Source: M3007 sp040080915
Lineage (GTDB): Bacteria > Bacteroidota > Bacteroidia > Chitinophagales > Saprospiraceae
Direction of reading: 5' to 3'
Assembly (NCBI GenBank): GCA_040080915.1
Contig: JBEBHD010000008.1
Location: forward strand, 1 to 46,807
DNA length: 46,807 bases
Under the pieces are notes generated by a model that ran no database searches, had not been told where the DNA came from, and saw only the letters and a list, made by a program, of their open reading frames with translations. Made by a program: the position numbers and the translations under genes. This document shows positions 34,783 to 43,722 of the stretch, piece after piece (positions within the stretch are counted from its first letter, which is position 1; each line of letters starts with the position of its first letter).

Positions 34783-34991
34783 AGTAAAAAAGACGAAGTT
34801 GTTGGTTGCACCCGGATCCGCCGGGCTGGCGGGTCGGCGGCAAAACGGTGTTCGCTGCTGACGGGACAAAGGTGGCACCCAGCTACCGCGCGATCTTGTT
34901 TTTGGGGCGTTAGGCACCTGTTAAGCACCTGTTAAAAACGCTTGGCGGCCTTCGGAAAAGCCGGTCATTTGTGCTCGCAATTTTTTTTGAC

Positions 34992-36230
34992 ATGAAAATC
35001 AACCACATCGCGTGGCTCATTGGCGCTGCGGCGCTGGGCATCCTCGGCCTCATCGTTTTTCAGGTCGTATGGATGCAGCACTCCCGTCGCCTCCTGGAGG
35101 AACAGTTCGACAACCGTGTTAAAATGGCGCTCTGCTCCACGGTGGAGCGCCTCGCCTCCAACCCCGGCTGCTCCGACGACCTGCGTGCCTGCTGCTCCGT
35201 CGGCCAAACGGTGGAGGCCTGCAGCCGAAAGTTCGACTCCCTGCTCCAGAAACCCGAAATGGAAGCGGCGCTCACAGAGGCCCTGCATTTTTACCAGGTT
35301 GACCTGCCGTACCAGATCAGCATCGTGCCAAAAGAAAGCCGAGGTTGCGCGGAAGAGCCGTTTTACTCCTGCTCGCTGGGGCCAATACTCGAGACGGACA
35401 CCCACCACTTGCAACTCGAATTTCAGGGCAAAACCGAGTATTTTCTTCAGCGCATGGGCCTTATGGTGTTCGCCTCGGTGGCCATCCTGTTGTTCCTGTG
35501 CGCCATTTTCGCCCTGGCGACCTACTACCTGATCCGGCAAAAACGCCTAAGCGACCACAACCGCGATTTTTTCAACCTGATGACCCACGAGTTCAGAACG
35601 CCGCTGACCAATATCCGGCTGGCGGGCACCATGCTCGCCAAGAAAAACCCGGAACTGGCAGGCAACCAGTACCTCGGCATCATCCAGCGGGAATGCGGAC
35701 AACTGTCGCACCAAGTGGAAAACGTGCTGCACCTCGGCGGCCTCGACAAGGGCGAGTTCCAGTTGCAAAAACAAGCGGTTGACCTGACCGATCTGGCCAA
35801 CGAAGTCGTAGCCGACATGGACATTCAAATCCGCGAGCACGATGCCCGCGTGGTAGTGAAGGCCATCGGGCCGGGAGGCACTATGGAGGCCGACCGACTG
35901 CACCTCGGCAATGCGTTTCGGAACATCCTCGACAACGCGCTCAAGTACGGCAGCGACAGTCCGGTCGTACACATCGGGATCAAATCCGGGGCCGAAGGCT
36001 GGTGTGTCAGTTTTTCAGACAACGGCACTGGCCTCACGGAGAAGGAACAGAGCAGTGTTTTTCAAAAATTTTACCGCTGCGACAACGCCCTGCGATCCGG
36101 CAAAAAAGGCTTCGGACTAGGACTGGCATACGTCAAAAAAATCGTGGAAATGCACCGCGGACAGATCACCGTGACTTGCCCCGAAGGCAGGGGCACCCGA
36201 TTCGTCCTGTTTTTCCCGTCAGCAAAATAA
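34992..36230 (+). CDS. sensor histidine kinase with Cys-rich periplasmic domain
   Basis: 412 aa from ATG at 34992 (MKINHIAWLIGAAALGILGL). TM1 spans about residues 7-27, TM2 about 155-178. The periplasmic part has seven Cys (MALCST, NPGCSDD, RACCS, EACS, RGCAEE, YSCSLG). The HisKA H-box is NLMTHEFRTPLTN; the ATPase domain shows NILDNALKYGS, FSDNGTG and GFGLGLAYVKK. It phosphorylates the response regulator encoded 12 bp downstream. The start was chosen by the TM1 position. The signal may be a metal or redox change sensed by the cysteines (inference). Confidence 0.93.
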   Translation: MKINHIAWLIGAAALGILGLIVFQVVWMQHSRRLLEEQFDNRVKMALCSTVERLASNPGCSDDLRACCSVGQTVEACSRKFDSLLQKPEMEAALTEALHFYQVDLPYQISIVPKESRGCAEEPFYSCSLGPILETDTHHLQLEFQGKTEYFLQRMGLMVFASVAILLFLCAIFALATYYLIRQKRLSDHNRDFFNLMTHEFRTPLTNIRLAGTMLAKKNPELAGNQYLGIIQRECGQLSHQVENVLHLGGLDKGEFQLQKQAVDLTDLANEVVADMDIQIREHDARVVVKAIGPGGTMEADRLHLGNAFRNILDNALKYGSDSPVVHIGIKSGAEGWCVSFSDNGTGLTEKEQSSVFQKFYRCDNALRSGKKGFGLGLAYVKKIVEMHRGQITVTCPEGRGTRFVLFFPSAK

Positions 36231-36242
36231 CCCGACCTGACC

Positions 36243-36941
36243 ATGCCCACCGACAAGCGCATCCTGCTCGTAGAAGACGACCTCAACCTCGGACTATTGC
36301 TGATGGACTACCTTGAGTCCGAGGGTTTTCAGGTCTGTTGGCGCCGCGACGGACTTGGCGGACTCCAGCAGGCCCGCCGCCAGCCGTTCGACCTGTGCAT
36401 CCTCGACGTGATGATGCCCGGCATGGACGGTTTCAGCCTCGCCAAAAACCTGCGCGAGCAGCACCCTACCCTACCCTTCCTGTTCCTCACGGCCCGGCTG
36501 CTAAAAGAAGACAAGATGAAAGGCTATGCACTCGGTGCCGAGGACTACCTGACCAAACCGTTCGACGAGACGGAGTTGCTCTGCAAAATCAATGTGATCC
36601 TGCGCCGCACCGCATCGGCCAGTGGGCCGGCCGAACCGCCCAAATCCGTGCAAGTAGGCCGCTACCAGTTCGATCCGGGCCGTCAGGAACTGCGCTTCGG
36701 CGAACGCACCGTGCGTCTCACGGAAAAAGAGAACGACGTGCTGCACCTGCTTTGCCAGCACCAAAACCGAATCCTGCGGCGGGAGGAGGCTGTGGAAAAA
36801 ATATACGGCAAGTACGACTATTTTCTTGGCCGCAGTTTCGATGTGTTCATTTCCCGGCTGCGAAAAATCCTGAAGGACGACCCAGGCGTGAGCATTGACA
36901 ATGTCTTCCGCGTGGGCTTTATCCTGAACGTACGCGAATAA
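36243..36941 (+). CDS. OmpR/PhoB-family response regulator
   Basis: 232 aa. The receiver domain has the acidic pair EDD (residues 11-13), phosphoacceptor Asp55 (LCILDVMMPG), Thr in FLTAR and Lys in TKPFDE. A C-terminal winged helix (about 130-232; LTEKENDVLHLLCQHQNRIL, SFDVFISRLRKIL, VFRVGFILN) binds DNA. It is cotranscribed with the histidine kinase. The divergent Cys-rich gene is an obvious candidate target. Confidence 0.95.
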   Translation: MPTDKRILLVEDDLNLGLLLMDYLESEGFQVCWRRDGLGGLQQARRQPFDLCILDVMMPGMDGFSLAKNLREQHPTLPFLFLTARLLKEDKMKGYALGAEDYLTKPFDETELLCKINVILRRTASASGPAEPPKSVQVGRYQFDPGRQELRFGERTVRLTEKENDVLHLLCQHQNRILRREEAVEKIYGKYDYFLGRSFDVFISRLRKILKDDPGVSIDNVFRVGFILNVRE

Positions 36942-37039
36942 CTTGCAATGAAAAAACCTCGCGCATTCCCATTTGGTCTACGGGTTTTGTCCGTAATTCG
37001 CACCCGCAATTTCAACTCGTTACCAACCGCCAAACGCGC

Positions 37040-38281
37040 ATGTTCAAGCATACTGCCAAGGAACGTTTCCTCCGATACGTCCAAATTGACACCCAAAGCG
37101 ACCCCGAAAGCACCACTTCTCCCAGCACAGAAAAACAAAAGGACCTCGGTCGCGTGCTCGTGCAGGAATTGCTCGACATGGGCATCGGTGATGCCGAATT
37201 GGACGATTTCGGCTACGTGTACGCCACTATTCCGGCCAACACGGACAAAAAAGTGCCCGTCATCTGCATCTGCTCGCACATGGACACCGCCCCGGACTGC
37301 TCCGGCACAGGGGTAAAACCCATCGTTCACCCAAAGTACAAGGGCCAAGACCTGGTGCTGCCAGACGATCCCACCATCGTCATCCGCGAGCACGAGCACG
37401 ATGACCTGAAGAACCAGCACGGCAATGACATCATAACGGCCAGCGGCACCACCCTGCTTGGTGCCGATAACAAAGCCGGCGTGGCCGCCATCATGGACGC
37501 GGCGCATATCCTCGTCAACAACCCCGCGATCAAACACGGCAAGGTGCGCATCCTATTCACCCCTGACGAGGAGATCGGCCGCGGCGTATCCAACGTGAAC
37601 CTGAAAAAACTCGGTGCCCGGTTCGGCTACACGATTGACGGCGAAAACGCCGGCAGCCTCGAAAACGAGACGTTCAGCGCCGACGGGGCCGTGGTCACCA
37701 TCCACGGCGTGTCCGCCCACCCCGGCTATGCCAAGGGGAAAATGGAGCACGCGATGAAAATAGCGGGGAAAATCCTGGCCAAGTTGCCCGAAAAACTCAG
37801 CCCGGAGCACACTGAAGGAAGGCAAGGGTTTATCCACCCCACTATGATCGAGGGGGGACTGGAAAAAACAACAATCAAATTTATCCTGCGTGATTTCACT
37901 GAAGGTGGCCTCAAACGCCATGCCCGCACGCTCCAAAAGGTAGTGGACGGAGTGTTGAAAAACTATCCAAACACCCGCGCCGAAGTCAAGGTGAGCGAAC
38001 AATACCGCAACATGGGCAAAGTGCTGCGTCGCTACCCGCAAGTAGTGGGATACGCAGAAGAAGCGCTGCGCCGGGCGGGGTTTGTCAGCCCTGAAGTCGG
38101 CGCGATCCGCGGCGGCACCGACGGGTCCCGGCTGTCATTCATGGGGCTTCCCTGTCCCAACTTGTTCGCAGGCGAGCACGCATTTCACTCCAAATACGAG
38201 TGGGTATCGGTGCAGGATATGGAAAAAGCCGCCGAAACCATCGTTCACCTGGCGCAGGTTTGGGAGGAAAAAACCGCTTGA
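37040..38281 (+). CDS. pepT: peptidase T (tripeptidase, M20B)
   Basis: Cytosolic zinc aminotripeptidase of 413 aa. Motifs: CSHMDTAPD (first Zn ligand and Asp), the bridging Asp in LLGADNKAG, catalytic and binding Glu in TPDEEIGRG, Asp in IDGENAGSLE, and His in AGEHAFHSKYE. The KGKMEHA lid region is typical. ATG at 37040 (MFKHTAKERFLRYVQIDTQS) is the family start. recN begins 11 bp after its stop, suggesting cotranscription. Confidence 0.95.
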   Translation: MFKHTAKERFLRYVQIDTQSDPESTTSPSTEKQKDLGRVLVQELLDMGIGDAELDDFGYVYATIPANTDKKVPVICICSHMDTAPDCSGTGVKPIVHPKYKGQDLVLPDDPTIVIREHEHDDLKNQHGNDIITASGTTLLGADNKAGVAAIMDAAHILVNNPAIKHGKVRILFTPDEEIGRGVSNVNLKKLGARFGYTIDGENAGSLENETFSADGAVVTIHGVSAHPGYAKGKMEHAMKIAGKILAKLPEKLSPEHTEGRQGFIHPTMIEGGLEKTTIKFILRDFTEGGLKRHARTLQKVVDGVLKNYPNTRAEVKVSEQYRNMGKVLRRYPQVVGYAEEALRRAGFVSPEVGAIRGGTDGSRLSFMGLPCPNLFAGEHAFHSKYEWVSVQDMEKAAETIVHLAQVWEEKTA

Positions 38282-38291
38282 TTTTTGTAAA

Positions 38292-39947
38292 ATGCTGAAA
38301 CGCCTGCACATACGCAACTACGCCCTGATTGATCGGGTCGAGATGGATTTTTCGGACCGGCTGACCATCATCACCGGAGAAACCGGGGCGGGCAAGTCCA
38401 TCCTGTTGGGTGCGCTGGGCCTCGTCATGGGCGAGCGTGCCGACACCAAAATTTTTTACAATGATGCCGAAAAATGCGTGGTGGAGGCCTGGTTCGATGT
38501 AACCAAGTACGACCTGCGCAGTTTTTTTGATGAAAACGAATTGGATTACGAGAACGAGGTCGTCATTCGCCGCGAGTTGTCGGCCTCCGGCAAAAGCCGC
38601 GCGTTCGTAAACGACACCCCCGCCAACAACCAAGTGCTGCGCCGCTTGACCGAGGCGCTCGTGGACCTGCACCAGCAGTTCGACGTGCTGGACATCCACA
38701 ACGTCAACTTCCAACTCCGTATGCTCGATGCGCTGGCCGACAACAACGCCCTGCTCGCCGACTACCAACGCGGCTACCGACAGTACCAGGCCGACCGCAA
38801 CCAACTGGCCGGCCTGCTCGACCGCAGCGCCAACGCCGCCAAGGAAATGGACTTCCTCCGTTTCCAGTACGACGAACTCCGGCAGGCAGCCCTCGCACAA
38901 GGCGAGCAGGAAGACCTCGAAAACGAACTGGCCCGCCTCACCAACGCCGAGGACATCAAGCGCACCTATGGCGCTGCCGCCAACTACCTCGCGGAGTCCG
39001 AGCAAAACGTCGTCGGCCATTTGCAGGAGATCGCCCGCTCCATGAACGCCACCCGCAAGGTGTCGGGCGAACTGGGTGCCCTGAGCGACCGCTTGGACGC
39101 GCTTGTCGTTGACCTCCAGGATATTGCCAAGGACTGCGCCCGCATCAGCGAAAGCACCGAGCACGACCCGGCCCGCATCGCCGAAGCACAGGAGCGGCTG
39201 AACACGCTTTACAAATTGCAAAAAAAACACGGCACCGGCACCGTGGAAGAGCTGCTGCAACTTCAGGAAGACTTCGAGCGGAGGCTTGGCGGTTTCACCG
39301 ATCTCAGCGACCAGATGAGCCGATTGGAGCGCGGTATCGCCGCGCAGGAACATCAATTGCGCGGGCAAGCCCGGCTGCTCGGCGAGCGGCGGCGCATCGT
39401 GCCCAAGTCGTTCGAGGACAAAGTACACGTCCTGCTCGCGCAGTTGTCCATGCCGCACGCCCGGCTCCGGGTGGACATCCAGGAGACCGAAGCCCTCACG
39501 CCCACTGGCACCGATGATGTACAGTTTCTTTTCGCGTCCAATGTTGGCAGCCGCTACCTGCCCATACGCGACGTTGCTTCCGGCGGCGAATTGTCCCGCC
39601 TCACCCTGTGTACCAAAAGCCTCGTGGCCGATGCGATCCCCCTGCCCACCCTCATTTTCGACGAAATAGACACCGGTATCAGCGGCGATGTGTCGCTCAA
39701 GATGGGCCTCATCCTGCGCGAGTTGAGTGACCGCCACCAAGTTGTGAGCATCACCCACACCCCGCAGATCGCTGCTCGCGCTGACAAACACTACTTCGCC
39801 TACAAACAAGTGGAAAACAACCGAACGATCACGCACCTCCGCGCCCTCACCCCCGACGAGCGCGTACGCGCCCTTGGGGTCATGCTCAGCGGAAATCCAC
39901 CCAGTGAAGCGGCGTTGGCCACGGCACGGGAACTGATGGGGCAGTAA
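38292..39947 (+). CDS. recN: DNA repair protein RecN
   Basis: SMC-like ATPase acting early in double-strand-break repair, 551 aa. Walker A is GETGAGKS (residues 29-36). The long central coiled coil spans about 165-380 with a hairpin. The C-terminal head has the ABC signature SGGELSRL and Walker B LPTLIFDEIDTGISG, followed by the H-loop VVSITHTPQIAARAD. I use the ATG at 38292; the frame open further upstream overlaps pepT out of frame and is not coding. It is 11 bp after pepT. Confidence 0.96.
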   Translation: MLKRLHIRNYALIDRVEMDFSDRLTIITGETGAGKSILLGALGLVMGERADTKIFYNDAEKCVVEAWFDVTKYDLRSFFDENELDYENEVVIRRELSASGKSRAFVNDTPANNQVLRRLTEALVDLHQQFDVLDIHNVNFQLRMLDALADNNALLADYQRGYRQYQADRNQLAGLLDRSANAAKEMDFLRFQYDELRQAALAQGEQEDLENELARLTNAEDIKRTYGAAANYLAESEQNVVGHLQEIARSMNATRKVSGELGALSDRLDALVVDLQDIAKDCARISESTEHDPARIAEAQERLNTLYKLQKKHGTGTVEELLQLQEDFERRLGGFTDLSDQMSRLERGIAAQEHQLRGQARLLGERRRIVPKSFEDKVHVLLAQLSMPHARLRVDIQETEALTPTGTDDVQFLFASNVGSRYLPIRDVASGGELSRLTLCTKSLVADAIPLPTLIFDEIDTGISGDVSLKMGLILRELSDRHQVVSITHTPQIAARADKHYFAYKQVENNRTITHLRALTPDERVRALGVMLSGNPPSEAALATARELMGQ

Positions 39948-39989
39948 AGGAAACCGCATTGGCCAAGCACCCGTCTCGGTAGCACTTTT

Positions 39990-40442
39990 TCACTCTAATT
40001 CTACGTCCAGCGAGTCACCGGGAAACAAGAGCCTTTCCTCGCCAGGACGCAAGGTATCCACCGGTATGACCATGAAACCTTCCACGCGGTGTACCAACCA
40101 GCGGCCCCGAATGCGGTACAACACCAGCGTATCCGGAATTTTCTCCTCCAACTCGCCTTCGATCAGGTAGTGGCAAACGGCGGAATCGCCCCGCACGTCG
40201 CATTCCAACTGGTACAACACCGTGTTGGAAACATCACCGGTGTCGCCCTGTACCAGTGCATCGAGAAAATCAATGTAGGAACGGGCCAGTTCGGTACTGT
40301 GCAGCCGGGCTGAGTCGAACTGGTTTCGGTCAATGTACGATTGCCACAGGCGAACGACGGCTTCCGGGGAATCATCCGATTCGCCCCAGCAGGAACACAG
40401 GAAAAGGGCAAAAAAAGCGCAGAAAGGGGCGATAAATCGCAT
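39990..40442 (-). CDS. small lipoprotein (150 aa), DUF4878-like
   Basis: MRFIAPFCAFFALFLCSCWG contains a lipobox-like LCSC at about 15-18. The mature part begins with ESDDSPEAVVRLWQSYIDRNQFDSA, a pattern of lipoproteins with an NTF2-like fold (DUF4878), where a helix is followed by strands such as VCHYLIEGELEE and LYRIRGRWLVHRVEGF. It is convergent with recN. TACTTTTG (40468-40475) upstream is a good -7 box. Role unknown. Confidence 0.8.
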   Translation of the reverse strand: MRFIAPFCAFFALFLCSCWGESDDSPEAVVRLWQSYIDRNQFDSARLHSTELARSYIDFLDALVQGDTGDVSNTVLYQLECDVRGDSAVCHYLIEGELEEKIPDTLVLYRIRGRWLVHRVEGFMVIPVDTLRPGEERLLFPGDSLDVELE

Positions 40443-40467
40443 AGCGTCGGCGGTTGGTTTCGATGCC

Positions 40468-40475
40468 CAAAAGTA
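40468..40475 (-). promoter_or_regulatory. -7 box of the small lipoprotein gene
   Basis: TACTTTTG on the minus strand fits TAnnTTTG, 26-33 bp before the ATG at 40442; no standard -33. Confidence 0.5.
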
Positions 40476-40535
40476 GGGCGATTTCTTTGGAAATATTTTT
40501 TGGAAAAAGCCTTGGGCAATTGGGGAGCGGGCGTT

Positions 40536-40543
40536 TACCTTTG
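40536..40543 (+). promoter_or_regulatory. -7 box of tRNA-Val
   Basis: TACCTTTG matches TAnnTTTG exactly, 19 bp before the mature 5' end of the tRNA; CTTG at 40511-40514 is a weak -33 at 21-base spacing. Confidence 0.6.
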
Positions 40544-40561
40544 CCGCCGCTTTTAAGAAAA

Positions 40562-40639
40562 GGGCGCATAACTCAGTTGGTTCAGAGTGGCTGCCTTACA
40601 AGCAGCAAGTCGGAGGTTCGAGTCCTTCTGTGCCCACCA
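40562..40639 (+). tRNA. tRNA-Val (anticodon TAC)
   Basis: The acceptor stem GGGCGCA pairs with TGTGCCC, with an A discriminator and encoded CCA (40637-40639). The anticodon stem GCTGC/GCAGC closes the loop CTTACAA, with anticodon TAC at 40597-40599. The T-arm is AGGTTCGAGTCCT-like. The encoded CCA end and the adjacent terminator show a single-gene transcription unit. Confidence 0.95.
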
Positions 40640-40665
40640 GGCCACCTTCGGGTGGCCTTTTTTTT
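40640..40665 (+). terminator. intrinsic terminator of tRNA-Val
   Basis: GGCCACC-TTCG-GGTGGCC is a perfect 7-bp stem with a stable TTCG tetraloop, followed by eight T. It starts directly after the CCA of the tRNA. Confidence 0.95.
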
Positions 40666-40734
40666 GCCCATTTCAAACCTTGAAGTGCTGGGCATTGAAC
40701 TGCCGCTGATCGAGGTGTTTTCGTGATGCGCCCC

Positions 40735-42942
40735 TCACCAATTCACCCTACCCGTTACCCACACATTTCTCCCCGGCGCATTGATACCAGACGCAAACAC
40801 CCGATACTGCGTGTCCAACAGATTGTCCACGCCGACATGCACCGAAACCGCCCGCGAAAACTGGTAACCCGCCCGCAAGTTGGCCGTTAACCAAGCGGGC
40901 ATACCTCCGGGCGGCGCGTACCGTTCGTTGTCCTCCCCGTTCAGTAAATATTCCGAAATCGGCTTTTTTCCGTTGAAAACGGCAAAACCTTCCAGTTGAA
41001 AAGCGGGCGTATGCCAGCGCAAGCCCAACCTGCCGTGCAAGGGCGGAATATGGTCGAGCGGGCCGTCGCCGCCCGTTTCCTGAATACGGCCAACGGTGTA
41101 GGCAACAGTCGCCGTGGCAGCAAGCCGATCTGTCAGGTCCATCGCAAACGCACTTTGAAAGCCCCAAAGTCGTGCCCGGCGCTTATTCTGGTTGGCAAGT
41201 ACGCGGCTGAACGTGCCGTCATAAAATATGGAATCTTGGCCCTGAAACCGGAAATTGTCGGTCACGATGGCATCACGCATGAAGGTCGCCCAGATCACGT
41301 TTTCCCAGCGGAAACGCCCGCTTTCCTCCCACACCACGTTCAGGTCGAGGTTGAAGGTTTTCTCCGGCGCAAGATCCGGGTTGGGCACGATCACGCTGCC
41401 CGACTGCGACTCGAACACCTTGCCGAGGTCGTCCACGTTGGGCACGCGGAACCCGCTGGCTGCATTCACGGCCAACCGCCAAGCGGGCTTAGGCCGCCAG
41501 ATCACTCCGAGGCTGCCCGATGCGACCATGTGTTGTTGCCGGGTTTGATCAAACGGGAAAGGGAAAAACGACTTGTCCACAAAACGGGCCGTCAGACCAG
41601 CCGTGCCTGCCCGAGCACCGGCGCTGACAGTCCAGTGGCCTTCGCCGGGGTGCCAGTCGTGCGTAGCAAAAAGGGCCGCCTGATATTGCGTGCTGCCGCC
41701 ATCGGGGTAGCGGGTGTCGAGCGGCAGGAGCAGTCCGGTTTCCACGTTTTCCGCTACCGCAGCCGATTGTACGTCGTTCAACTGGGCATCCAGCCCAAGG
41801 CGCAGGTTTCGGGCAGCCCAGTTCTTTTCGGCCACGGCGACCAAGCCATATACCTGCACAGTTTCCGTGCGGTGCTGGAGGCCCATCTGCCCAAACCGGC
41901 GCTGGTGCCTGCTTTCTTCGATGCCCTGAAAACTGGCCGTAGTCGTGAACTGATCAAACCAGCCCGCTTCTTCGAGTGCAAATGTGTATGCCGCCAAAAG
42001 GCGTTTTTGCGGGCCGTAGTACCACTCGGCATTGCGGAGGGTGGTGGCAGCGTCCGGGTCGGTGAGGCGGTCGTAGCGCGGGATGCTCGAAGAATTACTG
42101 AATTGGACGTTGAGTGTGTGCGTGGCTCGGTCGTTGGGCTGCCAAAGGATTTTTTCCAAAAAATCATACTGGCGGTAGCCGCTGAATTTTTGCACGAGCG
42201 GGTCACTGTTGCGCACCAACGAATCTTTTCCGGCGATGCGTTCCACATAAAAATCGCGCAGTCCGAAGGCATCGGAGAACGTGTTGCTCGCTCCCATGCG
42301 CAGGTCGCCAAAATCGCTGAACGTGAACGAGGTAAATGCTCCGAGCCGCGCTCCGCCGAGGCTGATGTCCGTGTGGGCCGTTTTTTCGTCGTTGACCGTT
42401 CCGTAGCGCACGAAGGCGTTTCCGGTGGTGCGAAGCCGCTCGCCAGTTGCGGCCAGCACAGGTTTTTTGGTAAAAAAACAAATGGCCCCGCCGAGGGCAT
42501 CGCTGCCGTAAACGGTGGAGGCTGGGCCGTACAGGATTTCGGCGCGTTCGAGCGCGGCGTTGTCCAGGGTGATGGCATTCTGCAAGTGCCCGCCCCGATA
42601 AATGGCGTTGTTCATGCGCACGCCGTCCACCACAAGCAGCACGCGATTGGCCTCAAATCCACGCAAAACGGGGCTGCCACCGCCCTGCTGACTTTTTTGA
42701 ACGAATACACCAGCCGCATTGCTGAGCAGGTCGGCGGTCGTTTGTGCGTTTGCCCATGTTATGGCTCGTTGTGGTAAAACATGTACCAATTGGGCCACGG
42801 CGGTACGGCCCTGGCTGGTCCGGTTGGCAGAAATGACGGTTTCCCGAAGGGGCAGCACTTCGAGCATGGAGTCGGCCTCCTGTCCGACAAGAGAGCTGGT
42901 GCTCGTAAAGGCAATGGCGAAGAGTATGACTGTCTTGTTCAT
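40735..42942 (-). CDS. TonB-dependent outer-membrane receptor
   Basis: 735 aa from ATG at 42942 (MNKTVILFAIAFTSTSSLVG, signal peptide ending near VGQE). The plug domain is visible: ETVISANRTSQ (TonB-box region), TTADLLSNAAGVFVQKSQQG, RGFEANRVLLVVDGVRMNN and GPASTVYGSDALGGAI. The C-terminal barrel has FRVPNVDDLGKVFE, NPDLAPEKTFNLDLNV and a terminal aromatic-rich strand (GRNVWVTGRVNW). It imports a ligand such as a siderophore, heme or cobalamin across the outer membrane; which one cannot be told. There is no carboxypeptidase-like N-terminal domain. An 11-bp hairpin lies upstream. Confidence 0.93.
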   Translation of the reverse strand: MNKTVILFAIAFTSTSSLVGQEADSMLEVLPLRETVISANRTSQGRTAVAQLVHVLPQRAITWANAQTTADLLSNAAGVFVQKSQQGGGSPVLRGFEANRVLLVVDGVRMNNAIYRGGHLQNAITLDNAALERAEILYGPASTVYGSDALGGAICFFTKKPVLAATGERLRTTGNAFVRYGTVNDEKTAHTDISLGGARLGAFTSFTFSDFGDLRMGASNTFSDAFGLRDFYVERIAGKDSLVRNSDPLVQKFSGYRQYDFLEKILWQPNDRATHTLNVQFSNSSSIPRYDRLTDPDAATTLRNAEWYYGPQKRLLAAYTFALEEAGWFDQFTTTASFQGIEESRHQRRFGQMGLQHRTETVQVYGLVAVAEKNWAARNLRLGLDAQLNDVQSAAVAENVETGLLLPLDTRYPDGGSTQYQAALFATHDWHPGEGHWTVSAGARAGTAGLTARFVDKSFFPFPFDQTRQQHMVASGSLGVIWRPKPAWRLAVNAASGFRVPNVDDLGKVFESQSGSVIVPNPDLAPEKTFNLDLNVVWEESGRFRWENVIWATFMRDAIVTDNFRFQGQDSIFYDGTFSRVLANQNKRRARLWGFQSAFAMDLTDRLAATATVAYTVGRIQETGGDGPLDHIPPLHGRLGLRWHTPAFQLEGFAVFNGKKPISEYLLNGEDNERYAPPGGMPAWLTANLRAGYQFSRAVSVHVGVDNLLDTQYRVFASGINAPGRNVWVTGRVNW

Positions 42943-43024
42943 GAAATTTTTTTGTTGATAATGCTCCGCACGCATACGCGGCCATGCTCACAATGGCACG
43001 CGAACGGCATGGCTTTGACAGCAG

Positions 43025-43059
43025 TATTGGCCGGGTGACTGACAGTCGCCCGGCCAATA
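43025..43059. other. strong hairpin upstream of the TonB receptor gene
   Basis: TATTGGCCGGG (43025-43035) pairs perfectly with CCCGGCCAATA (43049-43059), and the loop (TGACTGACAGTCG) can extend the stem further. No T-run follows on either strand, so it is more likely an RNA structure or operator in the 5' region of the receptor gene than a terminator. Confidence 0.5.
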
Positions 43060-43103
43060 GGCAGAATAGGAAATCATGTGAATTTACTTTTGAAAGCCCT
43101 GCG

Positions 43104-43625
43104 TCACCCCTTTGGTGGCGGACCGTGTTGTGGCAAAACCACCTGACTGCAGGGGATCCCGATCGGGGGTAAGCTCAACCGAATTTCCGCACCGAAAAAA
43201 CCAGTCAAGCACGGAGGCCGGGGCGGCAGCGCACCCGCATGCAGCCACATAGATAGCAGGGAGTACAGTGTCGGCGGGCCAGACACGGGCTGCGGGCTGG
43301 CATCGAAAGCGGGTGCGAGTATCTGGCTCATTTTGCTGTACAACTGCTCCTCCCGGATGTCGCGGTACAGCAGCAGCCGGACGGAATCGCCGCACAGTTT
43401 CTCGGAAGCGATGTCAAACATTTTGCCGTCGAGGCGAACTTCCCGCTTGTCCACCCGGCATTTTCGGTAGGTAGCCGCGCTGAGGGTGCGCTCCACGAGG
43501 TGGTCGCATTGGAGGCGCATGGCTTCTTTTGCATGTTGACGGGCCTCGCGATAAGCAAGTTGCCACAAGGCAAGCCAGCCCGTTGTTTGGAAACCGAGCA
43601 GGGCAAGCAAAAGGGCCGTTTGCAC
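43104..43625 (-). CDS. hypothetical membrane-anchored protein (173 aa)
   Basis: The start used is GTG at 43625. A hydrophobic segment (about residues 3-20, ALLLALLGFQTTGWLALW) is followed by a polar helical/strand region with Cys pairs (RLQCDHLVE, RKCRVDK, EKLCGDSV) and a proline-rich end. I do not recognise it. It lies directly upstream of the TonB receptor gene and 97 bp downstream of the large LRR gene, in the same direction, so a role linked to either is possible but unproven. The start is uncertain. Confidence 0.55.
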   Translation of the reverse strand: MQTALLLALLGFQTTGWLALWQLAYREARQHAKEAMRLQCDHLVERTLSAATYRKCRVDKREVRLDGKMFDIASEKLCGDSVRLLLYRDIREEQLYSKMSQILAPAFDASPQPVSGPPTLYSLLSMWLHAGALPPRPPCLTGFFGAEIRLSLPPIGIPCSQVVLPQHGPPPKG

Positions 43626-43722
43626 GGCTTTCCGATGTCGAAGTGCGTGGAGCAGAACCGGGCGCTTTTTTCAGGGGCAAGGTAGTCGGTTGCTGCCAAT
43701 TGCCGGTTGCGCGTTCGGTATT

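Noticed and set aside
38139..39959. 606-codon minus-strand frame opposite recN
   Set aside because: Shadow of recN; no domain, and recN has all family motifs.
40996..42777. 593-codon plus-strand frame opposite the TonB receptor
   Set aside because: Shadow frame; composition and lack of motifs against a clear receptor on the other strand.
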